A DNA stretch of 64,000 nt from an uncultured Lachnospiraceae bacterium (lineage in GTDB: Bacteria; Bacillota; Clostridia; Lachnospirales; Lachnospiraceae), in NCBI GenBank assembly GCA_944381535.1, contig CALWLN010000070.1:1-64000 (forward strand), read 5' to 3'. Numbering within the stretch: the stretch's first letter is position 1; each line of letters starts with the position of its first letter. The notes beneath the pieces were generated by a model, which ran no database searches, had not been told where the DNA came from, and saw nothing but the letters and a program-made list of their open reading frames with translations. Below, piece by piece: positions 55,598-62,550 of this stretch. A program made the position numbers and the translations under genes.

Positions 55598-56850
55598 TCG
55601 ACTACCTCCCAATTTTTAAGCTGTCTTAAATAAGGATCGGCGCCATAACGACCTTCCAGATACTGCTTGTTATAATTTTCATCATTACGCGGCCTGCTTC
55701 CACCTTCCTTACGAAAATCTACCAACGAATATAAAACGGACTCGTCATAACCATTAATCGCTGAAAACCAAATCTCATCTCTTCTAAATACCTCCTTACA
55801 CATAGTCGTAAGGTCATGAGACGTAAACAGCAACTGCGCAGTTCCTCTATTAATTTCCTTATCAGTAAATAGCTCAATTATTTTTCGTAGAAGCAATGGA
55901 TGAAGCTTTGCATCCAATTCATCAATCAAGAATAAACTGTTTTGGTCGATTCCCTTTAAAATAGCGGGAATGATACTGATAATCTTTCTGGTTCCACTAG
56001 ACTCTTCTGAAAGACAAAGTCTTCTTTCTTCTCCATTACTCAGCTTATGAGTTGTGTAAACTTCATTAACAGATCCATCCTCCTTGTATTCAATTTCTAT
56101 ATCGCAGATATCAATTCCCATAGACTGAATGACATTGCAAATTCTATCTTTATCTTTTTCTATCTGCTTTACCAAAATTCCCCGATCTAAATTTGGTTTA
56201 TCAAAATTCATTACTCTGGTTTGCATAAAAAAGCTCATTGCTCTGTCAATCACTTCAAGATTTTTAAACATGGATATATAGGATAAAAGAGGCAGACTCT
56301 CATTCATATTTTCAATATCCAGTCCCTCCAAATCATCACACAGATACACGCCTTCCACATCTCGCTCAAATAGCACTTCTATACTGTCTTCTGTCTCAAG
56401 ATAGAGATTTTCTTCCAGAATCGATTCATTATAGCAAGAGATTTCATAACGGTATTTAAACGCATCCACCTGAAACAATATGCTATAATTTGTCGGCTTT
56501 TCTTTACTCTCTTCATCCCACTTATAAAAAGTTGATGTGATATGTTTATCAGTCAAGCCATCTTGCAACTGCGCAATCGTAGTTTCTCCTAACTGCTCAT
56601 TCTTTTTCTTCATATACGCCAGCTGTATAATTGGCTCGATTACAATATTCCGCAATGAATGTAGTGCCATCAAAACACTGCTCTTACCGCCTCCATTAGG
56701 GCCATAAATTGCGCAAACCGGCAACAATTTCACACCGCCCTTAGCATGAATCAGCGACTTTTCAAATTCATGGATTGGCTTAGCTGTAAAATCAATAGTC
56801 GCCTCATTCTTATAGGAACGAAAATTATGAAATTTAAATTCATAAATCAT
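55594..56850 (-). CDS. AAA-type ATPase of an RloA/RloB-like pair
   Basis: A 418-residue SMC/OLD-like ATPase: MIYEFKFHNFRSYKNEATID, Walker A YGPNGGGKSS, signature-like SEESSGTRKI and Walker B FLIDELDAKLHP, with the switch region LLFTSHDLTTM. Such ATPases pair with RloB or Toprim nucleases in phage defence and are found beside restriction systems. The ATG at 56850 follows GGAGGT; the frame continues 32 codons upstream without a site. Intact and AT-rich, it lies in front of the broken rloB-like gene. Confidence 0.82.
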   Translation of the reverse strand: MIYEFKFHNFRSYKNEATIDFTAKPIHEFEKSLIHAKGGVKLLPVCAIYGPNGGGKSSVLMALHSLRNIVIEPIIQLAYMKKKNEQLGETTIAQLQDGLTDKHITSTFYKWDEESKEKPTNYSILFQVDAFKYRYEISCYNESILEENLYLETEDSIEVLFERDVEGVYLCDDLEGLDIENMNESLPLLSYISMFKNLEVIDRAMSFFMQTRVMNFDKPNLDRGILVKQIEKDKDRICNVIQSMGIDICDIEIEYKEDGSVNEVYTTHKLSNGEERRLCLSEESSGTRKIISIIPAILKGIDQNSLFLIDELDAKLHPLLLRKIIELFTDKEINRGTAQLLFTSHDLTTMCKEVFRRDEIWFSAINGYDESVLYSLVDFRKEGGSRPRNDENYNKQYLEGRYGADPYLRQLKNWEVVD

Positions 56851-56863
56851 GTCTTTACCTCCG

Positions 56864-56935
56864 TGAGATTTTTTCTCATAGATAATATATATCATAAAAG
56901 TTAAAAATTCACAAGCATCTGCGAGAAAATTTCTC
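56864..56935 (-). promoter_or_regulatory. Two palindromes around the ATPase promoter
   Basis: TGAGA-TTTTT-TCTCA (56864-56878) lies just before the ribosome-binding site and GAGAAA-A-TTTCTC (56923-56935) about 55 bp upstream. AT-rich sequence with TATATTATC between them is the probable -10 region. Two matching inverted repeats suggest an operator pair, but no dedicated regulator gene is linked. Confidence 0.4.
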
Positions 56936-57015
56936 ACCAATTTCACCGCAAAACAATTTATATAAAGAGTTCCGCTTGTGGAACTCGCGCACCAAGTTTC
57001 TCCTGTCCGGAAGGC

Positions 57016-57055
57016 TTTTTTCTATGGGATGTTCGAATAACTTCCCATAGAAAAA
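57016..57055. repeat. Palindromic intergenic repeat, family B, copy 2
   Basis: TTTTTCTATGGGA and TCCCATAGAAAAA form a stem with a short loop around TTCGAA. Loop and ends resemble the palindrome at 51842-51886. It lies just past the stop of the small gene at 57073, so it can serve as its terminator. Confidence 0.6.
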
Positions 57056-57072
57056 GAGCGGCTCGCGCCGCT

Positions 57073-57309
57073 CTATCCCTGCCATTTTCCGATTTTGTTT
57101 ACCAGTTCCTCCATCTCCGCTTTGGAACTCACCCGGCCCGCTCTCTGAAGCCAGCTTCTCCGTTCTTCTTCTCCCATGCTGCTATAGTGCCCCATTGCCT
57201 GTTCATTCATTGCCAGGCTCAGCCCGAAGCCAATGGGCACATTCTCTGCTCCCTCGCCGATGTTTGGCTGGTTATATCCATTTTTCTGTTCCATCTTTTT
57301 CATCTCCAT
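57073..57309 (-). CDS. Small conserved-looking protein, function unknown
   Basis: A 78-residue soluble protein. The N-terminus is polar (MEQKNGYNQPNIGEGAENVP). The rest holds a helical region (IGFGLSLAMNEQAMGHYSSM, then EEERRSWLQRAGRVSSKAEM). The start is either the ATG at 57309 or one five codons later; ribosome sites are weak for both. It lies directly downstream of the displaced spoVAC end, so it was probably the neighbour of spoVAC before the element entered. Confidence 0.5.
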   Translation of the reverse strand: MEMKKMEQKNGYNQPNIGEGAENVPIGFGLSLAMNEQAMGHYSSMGEEERRSWLQRAGRVSSKAEMEELVNKIGKWQG

Positions 57310-57372
57310 TCTCTCGTCCCGTACCTACGTTTCCCATTTCCGGCAGTCCCTGTCCGGCCCGCCATACAGTTT

Positions 57373-57504
57373 CTAAAACCATCCAAAGCTTTTCCCGATC
57401 CAATACCCCAGTCCCAGCAGCCAGCTTGTGAAAATCCCGTACAGGATCACCGGCCCCGCAATTGTAAAAATTTTACAGCCAATCCCGAAGACCTGGCCTT
57501 CCGC
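57373..57504 (-). pseudogene. spoVAC: Displaced original 3' end of spoVAC
   Basis: On the minus strand a frame reads EGQVFGIGCKIFTIAGPV and continues to a TAG at 57375-57373. It matches the C-terminus of the SpoVAC protein encoded at 60550-61041 at 30 of 36 aligned residues by my count. It has no start and no upstream spoVAC sequence; before it comes AT-rich DNA of the inserted element. Its GC-rich codons resemble the 5' part of spoVAC better than the end now attached to that gene does. This is best explained as the original gene end cut off by the insertion. Confidence 0.85.
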
Positions 57505-57640
57505 TTGTGTCAAGTAAACACTAAAAAATTTTATTTTCTCTACTGATCAAGATTGTTCTTAAAATATCCTTTACCAATCCATACGCTTTTAATTTCCTCT
57601 CCTCACGGATTATTCTAAATTATAACCAAAAAAACCATTT

Positions 57641-57820
57641 CTATTCAGATGGATGGCAGATCTCTGCCAGGCTTTTTGCTTTGATATATTCTGACACTGC
57701 TACACCCATCAACTCACAGGCGGATTCCACACTGCCAACCTTTTTAGCCGCATTTTCAACATGTGTTACTATTAGCTTGGCTTTCTCTTTTTCCACGTAT
57801 TCTTTAATTATCTGACACAT
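57641..57820 (-). CDS. 59-residue protein of the spoVAC element, function unknown
   Basis: It starts at an ATG at 57820 behind GGAGAGAGCT and ends at TAG 57643-57641. It begins MCQIIKEYVEKEKAKLIVTH, continues with a helical, charged middle and ends AEICHPSE. The composition resembles short proteins and C-terminal tails common in Lachnospiraceae mobile elements (helical, Lys/Glu-rich, starting MC), but no function can be given. Confidence 0.45.
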   Translation of the reverse strand: MCQIIKEYVEKEKAKLIVTHVENAAKKVGSVESACELMGVAVSEYIKAKSLAEICHPSE

Positions 57821-57997
57821 AGCTCTCTCCTTCCTTCTCTCGCTTAAAATAGCTTACTCTGTCCGCCAGCTTTAAGAACAGGTCAGACCTGGTAAGGTAT
57901 ACCATATATAAATTAGGTATTTCTCTGAAATTTGTTCCCGATTCCGTAACATTTGCCACATTGCAGCCGGTATAAAACCGAGCACGTATGCAAAATG

Positions 57998-58517
57998 TTA
58001 TGTATTTTCCAGCTTATCCGTCAGATATTTTACTTTTTGATACGCATCCTGCTTTATACGCATCTCTTCCTCGCCATCTTCAATATTTAAAAATGCTACA
58101 ATATCTACCGGTCCTGCATGCTCTACAGATGCAAATTTTTCTTTCAATTTCTTACACATTTCCTGTATAAGCTCTTTTTCTCTATAAGGGAACCACACCT
58201 TGGACAGATACCGTTTTCACAAATGTAAAATACTTTTCCGCATGTCTGCGATATCCATTTTGCTGTAGCAATCTCTTAATCGTTTTATAACTTTCAGCCT
58301 TTTTGATCTGCAGTTGATTTAGTAACACATCCACATCAATCGATCCAATATGTTCTTTCCCAGGATATAGCAGTGACGGGACCCAGCCACCTATTATCCT
58401 GATATTTTCTGAAAATTCATTGAGTAGATTCACAATATCCCCCAAGATCATATAGGCAGCTTCCTTCTGCCCCTGTGAATAATCAATCACCTGCTTTAAG
58501 TTTTCATCTTTTATCAT
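57998..58517 (-). pseudogene. Broken AbiEii-type nucleotidyltransferase toxin gene
   Basis: The first frame starts at an ATG at 58517 (GGGAG six bases upstream, overlapping the antitoxin stop) and contains the nucleotidyltransferase core IRIIGGWVPSLLYPGKEHIG followed by SIDVDV, then stops at 58182. The second frame (58198-57998) supplies the C-terminus FASVEHAGPVDIVAFLNIED. The middle of the family is missing and the frames do not match. The toxin is thus frameshifted and internally deleted, while the antitoxin before it is whole. Confidence 0.65.
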
Positions 58518-59592
58518 TATCGTCTCCCAAATCAAATTCTTTCAGTATGATTGCAGCCGCCGCTTCTTCCCCTCTCCCACCTCCTGTCAGAAGATCAATT
58601 ACCGTTTGAACCGGAGAAGTCACAACATCCCCATTGATTTTATTCGGAAACATGCAAGGTGTTTCATCATGAGGAATTGTAATTATCACATTACCGCCAG
58701 ATGCCACCTGTTTCAAGTTTAAGTCCGCAATAAATTCTTCAAAATCCTGCTGTTCCACATATACATGAACTTTATTATATCGCACTACCGGAGCATATCT
58801 GACTGCTGCGGAGAAAGACCCTAATACAGCACTTGCGCCATGTTTATCATTCCATTTTGCTATGGCCGACTCTATTTCCGGGATGCTATCAAGCGAATAA
58901 TACTCAAATAATCGAGAATCTTTTTTCTGGTAATCCTTTGCCCAATCATACAGCATTTCTCTTACATTGCATACTCTGAATCCCCCTGGAAGTTCTTCTA
59001 TCCATGCATGATCCAACAAGAAACTTTTTACATTTGAAACAGTTCCTATTGCTTTTCCCGTTATGTTCGACAATTCTTTCACCTGCCAGGTTTTTTGGTA
59101 ATCATCCAGGATAGTACGCATTATCACAGATGCTGCTGAAGCACTTTTAGAAAAATAATTTTTCTTTGTTCTCAATTCTACATATTTATTTTGTTTACCG
59201 GTAATATAAATCATGATACGTTTTGTCAGTATATAACAATTTCCTGACAAATCCATATATCCATATTTTTTTTCACGCATAGCCTCTGCAGAAGCCTCTG
59301 AAATATATGGTGCCATAAACATATAAAAAGAACCATCAACATGCTGCGATGCCATCAGCATAAACTTATTAACAAAACGTCTTTCACCTCTCGGCTCTAC
59401 TTCGATACAAAATTTAATTGTTTCTTCATTATCCGCAAAATAAATAACGGCATGAAAATCTCCAAAACCTCGCTGTAAACCTGTTGATATAATCTCTATA
59501 TCTGATACAAATGGTACCTCTTTAAGTATCTGACAAAACTTTTCCTTCGCAAGCTGTACATATTGTTTTTCCGTGTAATTTAGTTTCATCAT
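58504..59592 (-). CDS. AbiEi-type antitoxin of the spoVAC element
   Basis: A 362-residue regulator/antitoxin. The N-terminal part (about 1-140) is a PD-(D/E)xK-like domain with IEVEPRGERRFVNKFMLMA and YGYMDLSGNCYI, typical of large AbiEi proteins. A winged helix follows (WQVKELSNITGKAIGTVSNV), then a C-terminal domain with GSFSAAVRYAPVVRYNKVHV and the VVTSPVQTVIDLLTGGGRGEE end. The ATG at 59592 is decided by GAGGTGAA. It should repress its own promoter at the inverted repeat just upstream. Intact although its toxin partner is broken. Confidence 0.75.
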   Translation of the reverse strand: MMKLNYTEKQYVQLAKEKFCQILKEVPFVSDIEIISTGLQRGFGDFHAVIYFADNEETIKFCIEVEPRGERRFVNKFMLMASQHVDGSFYMFMAPYISEASAEAMREKKYGYMDLSGNCYILTKRIMIYITGKQNKYVELRTKKNYFSKSASAASVIMRTILDDYQKTWQVKELSNITGKAIGTVSNVKSFLLDHAWIEELPGGFRVCNVREMLYDWAKDYQKKDSRLFEYYSLDSIPEIESAIAKWNDKHGASAVLGSFSAAVRYAPVVRYNKVHVYVEQQDFEEFIADLNLKQVASGGNVIITIPHDETPCMFPNKINGDVVTSPVQTVIDLLTGGGRGEEAAAAIILKEFDLGDDNDKR

Positions 59593-59651
59593 TTCACCTC
59601 TTTTCACCTTATCGGTGAAACCATTATATTCGCTGAATCGCCAATTGTCAA
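59592..59651 (-). promoter_or_regulatory. Consensus promoter and inverted-repeat operator of the AbiEi gene
   Basis: TTGACA (59651-59646), 17 bp, TATAAT (59628-59623) is a perfect sigma-A promoter. Immediately downstream TTTCACC-TTATC-GGTGAAA (59602-59620) is a perfect inverted repeat, and a third TTTCACC half-site lies at 59592-59598 over the ribosome-binding site. Strong promoter plus operator fits tight autorepression by AbiEi. Confidence 0.7.
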
Positions 59652-59689
59652 TATATTTGAGAGATTTATATAATGTCCATTTTACGGTT

Positions 59690-60385
59690 TTATGCAATTA
59701 TAATCCGTTCCATCATTCCATATTCATCCACATATACACAATCCACATATTGTATTGCCAATTTTCTTGTCAGTCCATCTGCCGTCTGCACCTCCTCAGC
59801 AAACACATGATTCTTTAACCACTTAAAAACACTGTCATCCAATTCGTTCACCGAAACCTTATGCGGTGTACATCCACCCTTTCTCTTGTTCGTCCCGCAC
59901 ATGTAATAACAGTATTTCCGGCCTCTGGATGAGGTCGACCTCTCGACCATCAGGCTGCCACATTCCGCGCACCTTGCAATTCCAATCAACGGACTGATTT
60001 CTATTTTTCCATCTGTAACTCTCGTATTGATCGTTAACATTTTTTGAGCGATTGCGAACTCTCGTTTCGATATCACTCTATATGTTTCACTCACATAAAC
60101 TTCATTTTGTAGGATTTTCTTCACTTCTGCCATAGACCATTTCACTTCTGTTTCTTTCTTATACTTTGCCCTATACGTTACATTCTGTTGATTTACATAT
60201 TCCGTTATCTGGCCCAAACTCCTTCCGCTGATACAAAGTTGAAATATCTTTCGTACTAAATCGATATGTTTTTTGTACGGACGCAACACTGTTGATTTCT
60301 CTACATGCTGCATAAAGCCAAGCGGCGTCACTTCCCGAATTTCATATGCTTCATCAATATCGTGTGTTCTCCACTTCTCTGACAT
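59690..60385 (-). CDS. Serine recombinase remnant lacking the catalytic domain
   Basis: A 231-residue protein with the recombinase DNA-binding domain (KKHIDLVRKIFQLCISGRSL, EVKKILQNEVYV) and a zinc ribbon (CAECGSLM, then YYMCGTNKRKGGC). The N-terminal resolvase domain with the catalytic serine is absent; the protein starts MSEKWRTHDIDEAYEI behind AAGGGGG. Large serine recombinases normally have about 150 further residues in front. The gene lies next to the integration junction in spoVAC, as expected for the integrase of the element, but alone it cannot catalyse strand exchange. A role as DNA-binding protein or inhibitor is possible. Confidence 0.75.
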   Translation of the reverse strand: MSEKWRTHDIDEAYEIREVTPLGFMQHVEKSTVLRPYKKHIDLVRKIFQLCISGRSLGQITEYVNQQNVTYRAKYKKETEVKWSMAEVKKILQNEVYVSETYRVISKREFAIAQKMLTINTRVTDGKIEISPLIGIARCAECGSLMVERSTSSRGRKYCYYMCGTNKRKGGCTPHKVSVNELDDSVFKWLKNHVFAEEVQTADGLTRKLAIQYVDCVYVDEYGMMERIIIA

Positions 60386-60441
60386 TTCATCTTTCCCCCT
60401 TTTATTATCAGTGAATATCTCTAGGTATCTTTTTATATAAA

Positions 60442-60470
60442 AAAGTGAGCATCCTTACAACGCCCACTTT
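60442..60470 (-). terminator. Terminator behind the chimeric spoVAC gene
   Basis: AAAGTGAGC (60442-60450) pairs with GCCCACTTT (60462-60470) (one mismatch); on the minus strand the hairpin is followed by TTTTTATA. It lies in element DNA about 80 bases after the spoVAC stop and would end the spoVA transcript before the recombinase remnant. Confidence 0.65.
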
Positions 60471-60549
60471 AGTAGCTCTTATCTCCATAAACATCTATTT
60501 TTTTAATCTGACTGCATTTCACCCCTTTTTGAGTCCATTTTGCTCTGTT

Positions 60550-61041
60550 TTAACCAACAATTCCCATTAATTTTAACACCCAATAAATCAGTCCTAGCAC
60601 CCAACTGCTGAATATTCCGTACAAAATCACCGGTCCTGCTATTGTAAATATCTTGCAGCCTATTCCAAAAATTTGCCCCTCTTTTTGGAACTCGATAGCC
60701 GGGGCTGCCACCGAGTTGGCAAAACCGGTGATGGGCACCAGCGCCCCGGCGCCGCCCCAGTTGGCCACCGAGGGGTAAAGGTTCATGCCCGTCAGCAGAA
60801 CGCTGAAAAGCACCAGCAGCATGCTGGTCCAGGAGCCTGCCGTCTCTTTGTCCAGGCCCATGTTACCGGCTACATTCAATATAACCTGCCCCAGACAGCA
60901 GATAGCTCCCCCTACCAGAAAAGCCTTTAACATATTGGCCCACAGGGAGTGGGTGGGCGTCACCTGCTTTACATAATCGTTGTAGTCCTGCTGTTGTCTC
61001 TCTTTATCTTCCTTTGTTGTGGTTTCTCTGGTTAATCTCAT
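60550..61041 (-). CDS. spoVAC: Stage V sporulation protein AC (chimeric 3' end)
   Basis: A 163-residue membrane protein, the mechanosensitive-channel-like part of the SpoVA complex for dipicolinic acid transport. The start MRLTRETTTKEDKERQQQDY at 61041 has GAGGAGA upstream. The helices include LWANMLKAFLVGGAICCLGQ and YPSVANWGGAGALVPITGFA. The first 118 or so codons are GC-rich like the neighbouring genes. From about KEGQIFGIGCKIF to the end the codons become AT-rich; this part is supplied by the inserted element. The protein is full length and probably functional. Confidence 0.93.
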   Translation of the reverse strand: MRLTRETTTKEDKERQQQDYNDYVKQVTPTHSLWANMLKAFLVGGAICCLGQVILNVAGNMGLDKETAGSWTSMLLVLFSVLLTGMNLYPSVANWGGAGALVPITGFANSVAAPAIEFQKEGQIFGIGCKIFTIAGPVILYGIFSSWVLGLIYWVLKLMGIVG

Positions 61042-61052
61042 AATAATCTCCT

Positions 61053-61487
61053 CTATTGTCCCATACGATTGATATAAAAGTAAAATGCCCCGGCCATCTT
61101 CCCCAGAGCCATGGCAATCAGCACCCATTCCTGTCCCACCTTCATTCTGGTTCTGCGGAACATGATGGGAAAGGTGTTGATAATCTCTGCCAGGGCCACG
61201 GCCAGGCAGCCGATGTAAATCCCTGCTGACAACCCGAAGGCCCCCAAAAGTCCCTGTCCAATCCAACCGGCAAGGGGAATTTTCATATGAAAAATGGACA
61301 TCAGCGCGCCGAAAATGCCGCCCCAGAAAATAGCCGTCTCATAGGAGAGCACCCGGCTCACCGTGTGGGTTTTTCCGGCGAAACGGGGAACCACACCCAG
61401 GGTCACCACAAAGGCAAACACCCCCGCCGCCACCCCGAATCCGCTGGCCAGCCCGATAAAGCCCAGAAATATTTCCCTAATCCACAT
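61053..61487 (-). CDS. spoVAB: Stage V sporulation protein AB
   Basis: A 144-residue membrane protein with four helices (IFLGFIGLASGFGVAAGVFA, AIFWGGIFGALMSIFHM, GLLGAFGLSAGIYIGCLAVA, IAMALGKMAGAFYFYINRMG), a member of the SpoVA complex in the inner forespore membrane. Its start overlaps the end of spoVAA by 11 bases and it precedes spoVAC by 11 bases, so the three are translated in sequence. Confidence 0.93.
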   Translation of the reverse strand: MWIREIFLGFIGLASGFGVAAGVFAFVVTLGVVPRFAGKTHTVSRVLSYETAIFWGGIFGALMSIFHMKIPLAGWIGQGLLGAFGLSAGIYIGCLAVALAEIINTFPIMFRRTRMKVGQEWVLIAMALGKMAGAFYFYINRMGQ

Positions 61488-62118
61488 CTACATTTGTGCC
61501 CTTCCTGCTACAATTTTCAATAAAAGTGGTATCCACATCCTGCTCATACTTTCTCATTTGCACCTGCATGGGCGTGGGGTCGTGGGTCACCTTCTTCCGC
61601 CCAATATGATTAAAGAAAATCAAAATCCCCAGGCCCAGTCCCACGCAATAACAAACCTCCAGGGTGGTGAAGCCGCTGGATTTTCGTCCCATCACCTGGG
61701 CATAAAATTTTTGAAACACATCCGACACGCCCACATCATTGTTGAAGGTCATAATGGTAAAGGCGGAGCCGAAAAATACCAGAATACAGATAACAGCCGC
61801 CTTGAGGATTCCCAGCCATTTCGGTTCTTCCTTGGGCACATATTCCAGCACAAAATCCTTCTCCCCCAGGTTCTCAATGGCGAGAGCTGGATATTCTTTT
61901 CCGATGTCCTCGATGATTTTCAGGATGGAAAAAACTTCTATCTGCTGTTTTTTCTGCTTTTTCCCCACCGGGTGGTGGAAGGTGTGTATCTTCATGGTCT
62001 TTAATTTGTGTACAATATCCGCGTTAGTACAGGTAAGGCCGGCGATATCCTTAAGGACTACGCCTGGCTTATGCACCAGAACATTCCGGTCAATCTTGAT
62101 ATAAAGTGTATCGCTCAT
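61477..62118 (-). CDS. spoVAA: Stage V sporulation protein AA
   Basis: A 213-residue protein. A cytoplasmic N-terminal part (SDTLYIKIDRNVLVHKPGVV, then LKDIAGLTCTN) is followed by two membrane helices (about 103-122 and 153-170). The length and the opening match SpoVAA of Clostridia. The ATG at 62118 overlaps the stop of the small membrane gene before it (ATGA). Member of the sigma-G-controlled spoVA operon. Confidence 0.92.
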   Translation of the reverse strand: MSDTLYIKIDRNVLVHKPGVVLKDIAGLTCTNADIVHKLKTMKIHTFHHPVGKKQKKQQIEVFSILKIIEDIGKEYPALAIENLGEKDFVLEYVPKEEPKWLGILKAAVICILVFFGSAFTIMTFNNDVGVSDVFQKFYAQVMGRKSSGFTTLEVCYCVGLGLGILIFFNHIGRKKVTHDPTPMQVQMRKYEQDVDTTFIENCSRKGTNVDVD

Positions 62119-62429
62119 AGATAGGCTCCCCAGAATTCCTGGCCATCCTCCTCACCCGGTCCCCGGTGCAGCGTATTGCCTGACTCCTTCAGCTCCCGGG
62201 ACGCATACGCCCCCGAGGCTTTCGTTTTCACGGATTGAAATGGACAGAACGATTTCAATCTTTGCAATACGGACGCGCCTTGGGTTTCCGATTCCCCGTC
62301 TCTTCCCACCAACGTTCCCTCGGTGATATCCGACTTATCCTTCACATAATTCAAGTAATAGAAAATGCCTCCCACAATGGCGAGAATCACCACTGACAAA
62401 AGGCAGATTCGATAAATTTTATGATTCAT
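62115..62429 (-). CDS. Small membrane protein leading the spoVA operon
   Basis: A 104-residue protein with one N-terminal helix (IYRICLLSVVILAIVGGIFY, 5-25) and a hydrophilic, basic C-terminal region rich in Ser, Gly and Glu. The ATG at 62429 has GGAAGTGAG before it. It is the first gene behind the perfect sigma-G promoter, is coupled to spoVAA by an ATGA overlap, and is therefore expected in the forespore. I recognise no family. Confidence 0.6.
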   Translation of the reverse strand: MNHKIYRICLLSVVILAIVGGIFYYLNYVKDKSDITEGTLVGRDGESETQGASVLQRLKSFCPFQSVKTKASGAYASRELKESGNTLHRGPGEEDGQEFWGAYL

Positions 62430-62461
62430 GCTCTCACTTCCTTTCCAGATTCTTTTGGAAG

Positions 62462-62490
62462 TAGTATGAGTATTTTTCAAAATATTATGC
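62462..62490 (-). promoter_or_regulatory. Consensus sigma-G promoter of the spoVA operon
   Basis: On the minus strand GCATA (62490-62486) fits the sigma-G -35 (GHATR) and CATACTA (62468-62462), 17 bp downstream, matches the -10 perfectly. It lies between sigF and the small membrane gene that leads spoVAA-spoVAB-spoVAC, so these genes are switched on in the forespore after sigF has acted. Confidence 0.82.
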
Positions 62491-62550
62491 AACAAGATTT
62501 TGTGACGATACCCAGAGGCTCGTCATAGGCTGCCCGAATAACTGCGTATT

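Larger units (their letters stand above)
57505..60687 (-). mobile_element. Serine-recombinase element inserted in spoVAC (decayed)
   Basis: About 3.2 kb of AT-rich DNA between the displaced spoVAC end and the codon where the intact spoVAC copy changes from GC-rich to AT-rich sequence (near 60687). It carries the replacement spoVAC end with its terminator, a recombinase gene lacking its catalytic domain, an AbiE-type module with a broken toxin and a 59-codon ORF. The crossover lies around the codons for FQ(K/A)EGQ, where both junctions share CAA; the exact core cannot be fixed. Without the recombinase catalytic domain it is probably immobile. Confidence 0.75.

Noticed and set aside
57541..57640. 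Possible further coding sequence between the displaced spoVAC end and the 59-codon ORF
   Set aside because: Only short frames without start signals; AT-rich spacer of the inserted element.
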